A stretch of DNA of 5,376 bases. It comes from Bacteroidia bacterium (GTDB lineage: Bacteria > Bacteroidota > Bacteroidia > Cytophagales > Cyclobacteriaceae). The notes under the pieces are model-generated. The model did not search any database and had not been told where the DNA came from. It saw nothing but the letters and a program-made list of their open reading frames with translations. Below, piece after piece: positions 1-5,376 of the stretch. The DNA lies in assembly GCA_016650355.1 (NCBI GenBank), contig JAENVX010000273.1, positions 1-5,376 on the forward strand, written 5' to 3'. How positions within the stretch are numbered: the first letter of the stretch is position 1; each line of letters opens with the position of its first letter. A program made the translations under genes and the position numbers.

Positions 1-431
1 ACCTTACCAGCGGCATTAAAATCTTCAACAGCTTTCTTTGCATTATCAAGATTGAAGGCTCCTCTTGTGTGCGGTATCCAAGCTGTCATAACATATGACG
101 CGCCTAGTGCCTTAGCGTTGGCAGCTACAGCAACCGGATCTTTTACCAGTTGTTCATATCCTGCGCCAGTAGATGGGATGCTTAGCCCTCTTTCATCGCA
201 AAGTTTCTTGAATTCTTCTGGCGACATTTTGCCAGCACTTCCTTCCACTTCTGTAAATCCCATAGCTTTAATCGAATCCAGTGTTGCAGCAACTCCATTA
301 GGAAAGCTCTTTCGGAAGGTATAGGTCTGTACACCGAAGGGAGCCGTGTACAATGGTTTTTGTGCAATAGCAGTTTCATACACTGATGATACGGCTATAA
401 ATAGAGTGACAACCAAAAGATATTTTTTCAT
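1..431 (-). CDS. Exported sugar phosphate isomerase/epimerase-like TIM-barrel protein (3' end cut by window)
   Basis: This is an open frame of 143 full codons running off the left edge, so only the N-terminal half is seen. The start is the ATG at 431-429, 35 bp after the GMC oxidoreductase stop. Residues 1-23 (MKKYLLVVTLFIAVSS...) form a Sec signal peptide with a plausible cleavage site after AIA (21-23), placing the protein in the periplasm. The mature part opens with FGVQTYTFR (32-40), then a helix and AMGFTEVEG (56-64). This matches the first strands of the xylose-isomerase-like (AP endonuclease 2) TIM-barrel superfamily; Glu63 lies where these enzymes often have a metal or substrate ligand. 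A later strand is ASYVMTAWIPH (111-121). Family members isomerise or epimerise sugars, and relatives act on 3-keto sugars and glycosides. Its position directly after a sugar dehydrogenase pair suggests that it processes the oxidised product. The family call is firm; the substrate is inferred. Confidence 0.85.
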   Translation of the reverse strand, partial: MKKYLLVVTLFIAVSSVYETAIAQKPLYTAPFGVQTYTFRKSFPNGVAATLDSIKAMGFTEVEGSAGKMSPEEFKKLCDERGLSIPSTGAGYEQLVKDPVAVAANAKALGASYVMTAWIPHTRGAFNLDNAKKAVEDFNAAGK

Positions 432-466
432 AGGTAAAGTTTATTAGTACGTATATGTAAAAAAAA

Positions 467-2164
467 TTATAGATTTCTTTTCTTTAATTCATCCACGGCA
501 TAATTAGCTGCTCGGGCTGTGATAGCCATAAAAGTCAAGGTTGGATTTTGTGTACCGGTGGATGTCATACATGCACCATCGGTGACAAATACATTTTTGC
601 ACTGATGAAGTTGATTCCATTCATTCAGGAGGGAAGTCTTTGGATCACGTCCCATCCGCACTCCACCCATCTCATGAATGTCTGATCCTGGCGCAGCTTT
701 TGTATCATTGGCTCTGATGTTGGTGAAGCCTGCCTTTTCAAACATTTCTTTTGATTGCGCCACATAATCTTCAACCATCTTGTCGTCATTTTCACTCCAA
801 TCACAAGAGATGATTAATTGAGGAATGCCATATTTGTCTTTTAAGTCGGGGTGTAATCGTACATGATTTTCTTCAGTAGGTACTGTTTCGCCCATCATCC
901 AACTGCTGATGTTCCATTTACCTAGAGGAGGATGCAATAAATTTTCTCTTAACTGATCACCAATTGCAGAAGTATCAGGTGCAAATCCGCGTCCACCACC
1001 AATACCAATTGCATAACCTCTGAGAAAATTCATTTCTTGCTTCTGAACGTTTCTGAATCTAGGTATGTAGGCATGGCTGGGATTGCGTCCGTCTGTCATC
1101 TTATCCTGGAAGCCTTCGTATTGCGCATTTGCTTTCCCTCTATAATTATGCCAGGCCACATATTTGCCCAATACATCACTGTCGTTACCAAGCCCATTGG
1201 GGAATCTTGATGATTTAGAGTTCAATAATATAGCGTTTGAATTTAGAGCGGATGCGTTTACAAAAATAACATCTGCATAAAACTCAATTGTGTCCAAAGT
1301 GGTAGCATCAATGATACGCACTCCGGTTGCGCGCCCCTTCTTCTCGTTGTAAATAATTGAATGTACGACAGCGTGAGGCCGGACAGTTAGATTGCCTGTC
1401 TTTAACGCCCAAGGTAGGGTAGAAGCATTGCTACTGAAATAGCCACCGATCACACATCCGCGATTGCACATGGTTTGATTCTGACATTTACCTCTCCCTT
1501 GTTCACGGTGGATTGGTTGGGTATCTGTGATATGAGCACATCGTCCTTGTATCACATGGCGATCTGAATAATTATTTTGAATTGTTTCTTTAAAATATTG
1601 CTCAATGCAACTTAGATCAAAACCAGGCCCGCATTCACTGTCGGGCAATTCAGGCAAGCCATCTTTACCCCCGGCTATGCCAGCAAATTTTTCAACATAG
1701 CTATACCAGGGCTCAAGGTCTTTGTATCGTATCGGCCAATCCACAGCAAATCCATCGCGCGCAGGTCCTTCAAAATCATAGTCACTCCATCGCTGAGTTT
1801 GCCGTGCCCATAATAGTGATTTGCCACCTACATGATAGCCACGAAACCATCTGAAAGGCTTCTCTTGAATGAAGGGTTGTTCATCATCTTTGATTGCCCA
1901 GTGAAGCGTCTCCTCGCGCATCGGTCTTGAAAAACCTTCGCGCTTTTCAATGGGCACATTACCCCTATATTCAAATTGCCAGGGAGCTTTCGAGGCGGTC
2001 GGATAATCTTTAATATGTTTTACATCACGACCTCTTTCGAGCACCAACGTTTTCAATCCTTTATCACAAAGTTCTTTTGCTGCCCATCCACCGCTAGCCC
2101 CTGAGCCAATGACGATTGCATCGTATGTTCTTTTTCTGCGAGAGGATATAGACAAGTTTGACAT
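467..2164 (-). CDS. GMC-family FAD-dependent sugar/glycoside dehydrogenase, catalytic subunit
   Basis: This 565-residue flavoprotein has a typical length for the gluconate/fructose/glucoside 3-dehydrogenase type of GMC oxidoreductase. The FAD-binding Rossmann motif GSGASG is at 20-25, with the ribose-binding Glu43 after strand TLVLE. The FAD-covering segment GYHVGGKSLLWAR is at 109-121. The C-terminal GMC domain holds DIHEMGGVRMG (495-505) and TQNPTLTFMA (538-547). His497 and Asn540 correspond to the His/Asn active-site pair of pyranose 2-oxidase-like enzymes. Cys227, Cys233 and Cys237 form C-x5-C-x3-C, resembling the Fe-S segment of bacterial FAD-dependent glucose and fructose dehydrogenases. 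It has no signal peptide of its own, although it follows the Tat-signal small subunit gene by 14 bp, so it is probably co-exported as a folded complex. It likely oxidises a sugar ring hydroxyl, perhaps at C3, and passes electrons to an acceptor not encoded here. Family certain; substrate inferred. Confidence 0.93.
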   Translation of the reverse strand: MSNLSISSRRKRTYDAIVIGSGASGGWAAKELCDKGLKTLVLERGRDVKHIKDYPTASKAPWQFEYRGNVPIEKREGFSRPMREETLHWAIKDDEQPFIQEKPFRWFRGYHVGGKSLLWARQTQRWSDYDFEGPARDGFAVDWPIRYKDLEPWYSYVEKFAGIAGGKDGLPELPDSECGPGFDLSCIEQYFKETIQNNYSDRHVIQGRCAHITDTQPIHREQGRGKCQNQTMCNRGCVIGGYFSSNASTLPWALKTGNLTVRPHAVVHSIIYNEKKGRATGVRIIDATTLDTIEFYADVIFVNASALNSNAILLNSKSSRFPNGLGNDSDVLGKYVAWHNYRGKANAQYEGFQDKMTDGRNPSHAYIPRFRNVQKQEMNFLRGYAIGIGGGRGFAPDTSAIGDQLRENLLHPPLGKWNISSWMMGETVPTEENHVRLHPDLKDKYGIPQLIISCDWSENDDKMVEDYVAQSKEMFEKAGFTNIRANDTKAAPGSDIHEMGGVRMGRDPKTSLLNEWNQLHQCKNVFVTDGACMTSTGTQNPTLTFMAITARAANYAVDELKKRNL

Positions 2165-2178
2165 GGCCTATTTAACAA

Positions 2179-2700
2179 TTATACTTTGACTTCAACACAA
2201 CCGTAATAATGCGCTGGAAAAATTTTATATCGTAGGTAATCCGTCATCACTTCTTTCGATGTATTGAACCCACGGATAGTTTCTGATTTCATCAGATTAA
2301 AAAAGTCTTTTTCTTCTTGTTGCTCTGAAGTTGATAGTTTGACCAGTAATTCCTGACGTTGAACCTGATCACAACTTGCGAATGATTTGCCATAGGCAGT
2401 TTGTGCTGATGCATCAAGACTATTTAACTGATGCATCACATTATCTTGTATATCCTTTGTATGGCATTTTTCGATTAACCTCTGCAAGTACTTATCGACA
2501 CCCACCGAGAGTGCTCCAATAGAGTTCCCAGCGGGGATAATTGTGTCAGCAACAGAGGCGAGAATGTCTTGTTCAAGTATTGAATAGGAAGTGTGATGAA
2601 TGGTTAAATCACTGATTGTCCAGCCATTTGCCCATGCTGGCAGAGTGATCAGTCCGCCTGAGGTAAGGATTAATTTTTTTAAAGTATCGCGCCTGTTCAT
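2179..2700 (-). CDS. Tat-signal small subunit of GMC dehydrogenase (gluconate 2-dehydrogenase subunit 3 family)
   Basis: This 173-residue protein begins MNRRDTLKKLILTSGG, a twin-arginine signal (Arg3-Arg4) with a hydrophobic stretch to about residue 21 and a possible cleavage site after PAWA (21-24). The mature part carries ILASVADTIIPAG (47-59, with D46 before it), GVDKYLQRLI (67-76) and FFNLMKSETIRGFNTS (133-148), which fit the gluconate_2-dh3 family. The C-terminus ends YYGCVEVKV, resembling the Tyr-Gly-Cys-Val tail common in this family. These small subunits have no catalytic site; they stabilise the FAD subunit and carry it through the Tat translocon. The start at 2700 is favoured because an in-frame TAG lies nine bases upstream and the Tat motif begins at once. 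It is the first gene of the cluster, followed after 14 bp by the GMC subunit. The 133-bp upstream region lacks a clear TAnnTTTG promoter. Confidence 0.9.
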   Translation of the reverse strand: MNRRDTLKKLILTSGGLITLPAWANGWTISDLTIHHTSYSILEQDILASVADTIIPAGNSIGALSVGVDKYLQRLIEKCHTKDIQDNVMHQLNSLDASAQTAYGKSFASCDQVQRQELLVKLSTSEQQEEKDFFNLMKSETIRGFNTSKEVMTDYLRYKIFPAHYYGCVEVKV

Positions 2701-2833
2701 TTTAAAAGCCTATTGAATGGAATTCCCTCCATCGGGCAATCAATATATTAAGCAAAACACGGATTTGAAAGTGATATTTTATGAATTGGTACGTAAGCCG
2801 CTTATTAATCGATTGCTGAGAGAGTCGGTGGAG

Positions 2834-3874
2834 CTAATTTTCAACATTATAGTAGATTTTATAGAACTTCCGCCCATCTTTTTCTACGCCTTGTTCAATC
2901 AATTGCTTATCCCCGTGAATGTAAATGTGAAAGTTCTTATCCAGTTTCAAAACGCTTTTAAAAACTCTCGCTTGTCTTTTTACAGCCTGCACCGAAATAT
3001 CAAACCGATCATTCAAATCAATTTCATGCTCTTGCCTATACGTTTCATCATACGCATGAAATGATTTTATAAGCCCCTTGTCCTGAAAGACTTCTTTTTC
3101 AAAATGAGATTTATCAAACGTCTCATTTTTCTTAAAGTAATCTACCGAACGATTTAACAGATCAATTTGATCAGTCTTATTCATATCAAACTCATCTACC
3201 ATTTGTTGGGTAACAAAGTTTTTGGTCATGCTAAGAAATTGGTTGGTTTGTTGAAATTCATTATTAACAGGCGCGAGCCCTAGAAAATCCTCCTTCCAAT
3301 ACTGCGCTTCTTCTCCTCGGCTTTGCGTGTCCACCATCAATACCCGAAATCCTTCTTTATGCTTTGTATTAAAGATCAGGCAACCTTTGTCTAATTTATT
3401 TATGTCAATCCCTTCCTTGAGTAGGATTGTGAATCGGGATTTCTCCTCGCTCACTTCAAAGAAGTTAGTTTTGGTTTCAGTTTTAAAGATGCCGAAAGCA
3501 TTCACGGTCTCATTCTCAAAAATGCAATTCTCAAAAGCACACACATAGAATTCGCCACCTTTAATTTTTGGATGGCCCGAATTTTTATAAAGGTGTTGGG
3601 CGAGCTGAACTGACGCCAGATGAAAAGAATTTTCACCAGAAAAAATACCAGCAACTACGTTATACACTTCGTTGTATTGAAGTGAAGAAGGATGTGAGAA
3701 AGAATGTGTATCAAAAATTGAGACGAAACGATTGAGAAAATAATCTTTGATCCTATTTTGAAGTGCTGTATCCAAGTCAAGGGGTTTCTTGGAAAGCACT
3801 AGCCCCTGATCGGATGATTTGTTGCCAACGAAATGTACAGATAGTGTCTTTAATGAAGCGTTGCTAAAATTCAT
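2834..3874 (-). CDS. 37-kDa nucleoid-associated protein (NdpA/YejK family)
   Basis: This 346-residue cytosolic protein has no signal peptide or membrane segment. Its layout matches the NdpA/YejK nucleoid-associated family (usually 335-350 residues). It has an N-terminal VHFVGNKSSDQGLVLSKK segment (13-30) and the central block GEFYVCAFENCIFENETV (107-124). GIFKTETKTNFFEV (128-141) follows, then VNNEFQQTNQFLSM (203-216) and a Lys-rich helical region to about 280. The C-terminal domain ends FKSVLKLDKNFHIYIHG (305-321). In Escherichia coli the relative binds the nucleoid; the molecular role in Bacteroidota is poorly known. It is a single gene with its own TAnnTTTG-type promoter in the 70-bp gap after nth, and 133 bp separate it from the dehydrogenase operon, so it is probably transcribed independently. 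The family call rests on recognition of these conserved segments, not on a search. Confidence 0.85.
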   Translation of the reverse strand: MNFSNASLKTLSVHFVGNKSSDQGLVLSKKPLDLDTALQNRIKDYFLNRFVSIFDTHSFSHPSSLQYNEVYNVVAGIFSGENSFHLASVQLAQHLYKNSGHPKIKGGEFYVCAFENCIFENETVNAFGIFKTETKTNFFEVSEEKSRFTILLKEGIDINKLDKGCLIFNTKHKEGFRVLMVDTQSRGEEAQYWKEDFLGLAPVNNEFQQTNQFLSMTKNFVTQQMVDEFDMNKTDQIDLLNRSVDYFKKNETFDKSHFEKEVFQDKGLIKSFHAYDETYRQEHEIDLNDRFDISVQAVKRQARVFKSVLKLDKNFHIYIHGDKQLIEQGVEKDGRKFYKIYYNVEN

Positions 3875-3905
3875 ATAGGTGGGTGAAAGTACATTAGAAG
3901 AATAG

Positions 3906-3938
3906 CAAATCTAAGGCATTCCCTTCTAAACCATTCAA
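3906..3938 (-). promoter_or_regulatory. Predicted Bacteroidota-type promoter for the NdpA-family gene
   Basis: Reading the minus strand, an exact TAnnTTTG match (TAGATTTG, 3913-3906) is preceded 22 nt upstream by TTG (3938-3936), within the spacing used by the primary sigma factor of Bacteroidota. Transcription would begin near 3899, giving a leader of about 25 nt before the ATG at 3874. The leader shows no Shine-Dalgarno sequence, as is usual in this phylum. The -33 TTG lies inside a perfect 10-bp palindrome, TCAATATTGA (3935-3944), directly after the nth stop codon; it could be an operator, but this is untested. A short AT-rich motif can occur by chance, so the call rests on exact box, spacing and location together. 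Confidence 0.5.
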
Positions 3939-3944
3939 TATTGA

Positions 3945-4580
3945 TTAATCTCTCAGCGCTTTCCGCATATACGTTTTACATATTGGACACGTTTTCCAAT
4001 TGTGCCCTCTTGCCGGACAATATTCCCTTCCGAAGTAAATAATCTGTAGATGAGCTTTGTTCCATTTCTTTTGTGGGATCAATCGTTTCAAATCCTTTTC
4101 CGTCTGTTCAACATTTTTACCATTGGTTAAGCTCCAACGATGCGCCAACCGATGAATGTGGGTGTCCACGGGAAAAGCCGGTATACCAAACCATTGAGTC
4201 ATCACCACAGATGCTGTTTTATGACCCACAGCAGGAAGTTCTTCTAACTCTTCGAAGCTACTCGGTACTTTTCCGTTATGCTTTTCAACTATTATCTTGG
4301 AAAGGCCAGCTATCCCTTTTGATTTCATGGGCGATAAGCCACACGGCTTAATAATCTCCCGTATTTCATCAGCCGAGAGTTTCATCATGTCGTAAGGATT
4401 GTCAGCTTGCTTGAATAGATGTGGCGTCACCTGGTTTACGCGAACATCAGTGCATTGCGCAGAGAGAAGAACCGAAACTAGTAACGTGTAAGCGTCTTTG
4501 TGTTGGAGTGGAACCTCAGGATGGGGATAGAGTTTATCAAGGATGTTAAGGATGTCACTTACTTTTTCAGATTTAGTCAT
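3945..4580 (-). CDS. nth: Endonuclease III (DNA glycosylase/AP lyase) with incomplete Fe-S motif
   Basis: This is a 211-residue base-excision repair enzyme, the same size as Escherichia coli Nth. It removes oxidised pyrimidines and cleaves the abasic strand by beta-elimination. The helix-hairpin-helix motif LPAVGHKTASVVM (115-127) contains the Schiff-base Lys121, and FPVDTHIHR (136-144) contains the catalytic Asp139; these match Lys120 and Asp138 of E. coli. The N-terminal LLVSVLLSAQCTD (33-45) is also typical. The C-terminal 4Fe-4S loop is altered. E. coli has four Cys in C-x6-C-x2-C-x5-C, whereas here only Cys188, Cys198 and Cys201 occur (C-x9-C-x2-C) and no fourth Cys follows before the end at Asp211. 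The protein should be an active glycosylase/lyase, perhaps without a normal cluster. It lies between a NamZ-type gene (67 bp upstream) and the NdpA-family gene (70 bp downstream), with no functional link evident. Confidence 0.96.
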   Translation of the reverse strand: MTKSEKVSDILNILDKLYPHPEVPLQHKDAYTLLVSVLLSAQCTDVRVNQVTPHLFKQADNPYDMMKLSADEIREIIKPCGLSPMKSKGIAGLSKIIVEKHNGKVPSSFEELEELPAVGHKTASVVMTQWFGIPAFPVDTHIHRLAHRWSLTNGKNVEQTEKDLKRLIPQKKWNKAHLQIIYFGREYCPARGHNWKTCPICKTYMRKALRD

Positions 4581-4584
4581 AATG

Positions 4585-4645
4585 GCTTCTGGCTACTAGC
4601 TTCTAGCCACGAGCTGCCAGGACTAGTAGCTAATAGCTAGTGACT
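4585..4645. repeat. Degenerate heptamer repeat array with inverted repeat between namZ-like gene and nth
   Basis: On the plus strand five consecutive 7-bp units are read at 4585-4619: GCTTCTG, GCTACTA, GCTTCTA, GCCACGA and GCTGCCA. After a 9-bp break, GCTAATA and GCTAGTG follow at 4629-4642. A rough consensus is GCTNCTA. An 8-bp perfect inverted repeat is embedded: GCTACTAG (4592-4599) pairs with CTAGTAGC (4623-4630), leaving a 23-nt loop. Two palindromic TAGCTA copies lie at 4627-4632 and 4634-4639. The array fills almost the whole gap and ends 4 bp from the nth start codon, so in a minus-strand transcript the hairpin would lie in the nth leader. There is no T-tract after it, so it is not a classical intrinsic terminator. 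Repeats of this kind resemble dispersed intergenic short tandem repeats; function unknown. Confidence 0.6.
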
Positions 4646-4647
4646 CT

Positions 4648-5376
4648 TTATGGATACAATAAATATTTCTTTCTCATCTCCTTATACTTATCCAAATCCT
4701 CTTTCCAGCTATCGCGGATTTGATCTTCACTCAATCCCTTTTTAATCTGTTCTTTTAACAAAGTCGTGCCGGCCAATATATCAAAATAGGGTAAAAAAAA
4801 TTTCTCTTTGTAAGGATATGCATTGTACATCGTAAACAAATATTTCAAGTCTATTTTTCGTTCAACAGTGGCATTCCTTAAATCAATTCCATAACACAAT
4901 TTATTCTCCTGTGGAGGATTGACTGCAACACCTTTAATCGTAACAGGTGTAAATTGATACTCCATATTTTTTAATTCAGGATTACCTAAAACCTGAAAGG
5001 GTGCTGGCGTTCCGCGACCAAGACTAATCACGGTTCCCTCGAAGAGACAAATAGATGGATAAAGTTTTACGGCCTGCTGGTTGGGAAGGTTGGGCGATGG
5101 TCTTACAGGCAATACATATTCATCTGAATGTTTCCAGTTTTTAAGTTTGACAATTTCGATATCACATTTCAGTTTGTCAGTTAACCAACTTTCTCCATTT
5201 ATCATTTGCGCCAATTCACCTACAGTCAACCCATGGGCGATGGGTATGGGGTGCATTGCTACAAACGACTGCATTGGCTTTTGGTTGATAGGACCATCTA
5301 CGTAAGCGTTTGGATTAGGGCGATCTAAAATGATCAACTTCTTATTCGTTTCTGCACAAGTTTCCATCACATAGTG
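4648..5376 (-). CDS. namZ: Exo-beta-N-acetylmuramidase NamZ family (DUF1343, GH171), 5' end cut by window
   Basis: The last 242 residues of a larger protein (family usually about 380-430 residues) are seen. The frame is open to the window edge (HYVMETCAE...), so the GTG at 5370-5368 is an internal Val codon, not the start. Conserved family blocks follow in order, numbered from the edge: LDRPNPN (17-23), VDGP (26-29), PIAHGLTVGELA (45-56), PVRPSPNLP (90-98) and LYPSICLFEGTVISLGRGT (105-123), then APFQVLGNPE. NamZ removes non-reducing terminal N-acetylmuramic acid from peptidoglycan fragments, so it belongs to cell-wall turnover and MurNAc salvage, usually outside the cytoplasm. Any signal peptide would lie beyond the window. 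The C-terminus, rich in Lys and Tyr, ends KKYLLYP. No other MurNAc salvage gene is visible. Family identification is strong; exact specificity is inferred from characterised members. Confidence 0.9.
   Translation of the reverse strand, partial: HYVMETCAETNKKLIILDRPNPNAYVDGPINQKPMQSFVAMHPIPIAHGLTVGELAQMINGESWLTDKLKCDIEIVKLKNWKHSDEYVLPVRPSPNLPNQQAVKLYPSICLFEGTVISLGRGTPAPFQVLGNPELKNMEYQFTPVTIKGVAVNPPQENKLCYGIDLRNATVERKIDLKYLFTMYNAYPYKEKFFLPYFDILAGTTLLKEQIKKGLSEDQIRDSWKEDLDKYKEMRKKYLLYP

Noticed and set aside
182..379. Minus-strand open frame of 65 codons
   Set aside because: It lies in another frame of the isomerase-like gene, whose signal peptide and TIM-barrel segments read correctly from 431.
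2717..2760. Promoter of the dehydrogenase operon around TATATTG on the minus strand
   Set aside because: The box lacks one T of TAnnTTTG and no TTG lies at the right distance upstream. A GGAGGG at 2730-2725 is also too far (24 nt) from the start to be a ribosome binding site.
447..2796. GTACGTA shared between the isomerase leader (near 448) and the operon upstream region (near 2790)
   Set aside because: A 7-bp match containing a palindromic core is expected by chance at this scale and has no further shared context.
2717..3064. Plus-strand open frame of 115 codons overlapping the end of the NdpA-family gene and the intergenic gap
   Set aside because: Most of it is antisense to a well-supported gene, and its product resembles no family I know; it starts within the probable leader of the dehydrogenase operon.
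4073..4351. Plus-strand open frame of 92 codons inside nth
   Set aside because: It is fully antisense to the catalytic core of endonuclease III, whose motifs fix the true frame.
4590..4632. Intrinsic terminator after the NamZ-type gene
   Set aside because: The stem is only about 8-10 bp with a 23-nt loop, and no T-tract follows on the minus strand.
4648..5370. Complete short NamZ-type gene starting at the GTG at 5370
   Set aside because: The frame stays open to the window edge and the residues before it (His-Tyr) fit the conserved HYVMEACAE-like segment, so the gene is cut by the window rather than short.

Overview
The window most likely comes from a member of the Bacteroidota, probably a Cytophagales-like lineage. 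The evidence is a moderately AT-rich base composition (about 40% GC by eye), genes with little or no Shine-Dalgarno sequence, a promoter of the TTG/TAnnTTTG type, an endonuclease III with a decayed iron-sulfur motif, and closest-looking families that are common in that phylum. The lineage is inferred from these features and was not tested by database search. All six genes read on the minus strand, so the biological order runs from high to low coordinates. Two genes are cut by the window edges: the NamZ-type gene at the right end and the sugar isomerase-like gene at the left end.

Right part (5376 to 3945): the C-terminal part of an exo-beta-N-acetylmuramidase of the NamZ/DUF1343 family is followed by a 67-bp spacer holding a degenerate heptamer repeat array with an inverted repeat. 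Next comes nth, encoding endonuclease III, whose catalytic Lys and Asp are intact but whose Fe-S cysteine set is incomplete. Centre (3874 to 2834): a 37-kDa nucleoid-associated protein of the NdpA/YejK family, preceded by a good Bacteroidota-type promoter in a 70-bp gap.

Left part (2700 to 1): a tight three-gene cluster. It encodes a Tat-signal small subunit (gluconate 2-dehydrogenase subunit 3 family), an FAD-dependent GMC oxidoreductase, and an exported TIM-barrel protein of the sugar phosphate isomerase/epimerase family. The spacers are 14 and 35 bp. The first two should form a periplasmic sugar or glycoside dehydrogenase, the GMC subunit being carried through the Tat pathway by the small subunit. 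The exported TIM-barrel protein would then act on the oxidised sugar. The best hypothesis is oxidation at C3 to 3-keto sugars or glycosides followed by non-hydrolytic processing. No dedicated cytochrome c subunit is seen in the window.

No rRNA, tRNA, CRISPR array, insertion sequence or prophage gene was seen, and no gene-free stretch exceeds 300 bp. The most noteworthy signals are the dehydrogenase/isomerase operon with a putative Fe-S motif in the GMC subunit, the degenerate Fe-S motif of Nth, and the heptamer array abutting the nth start codon. I found no convincing wholly new system.
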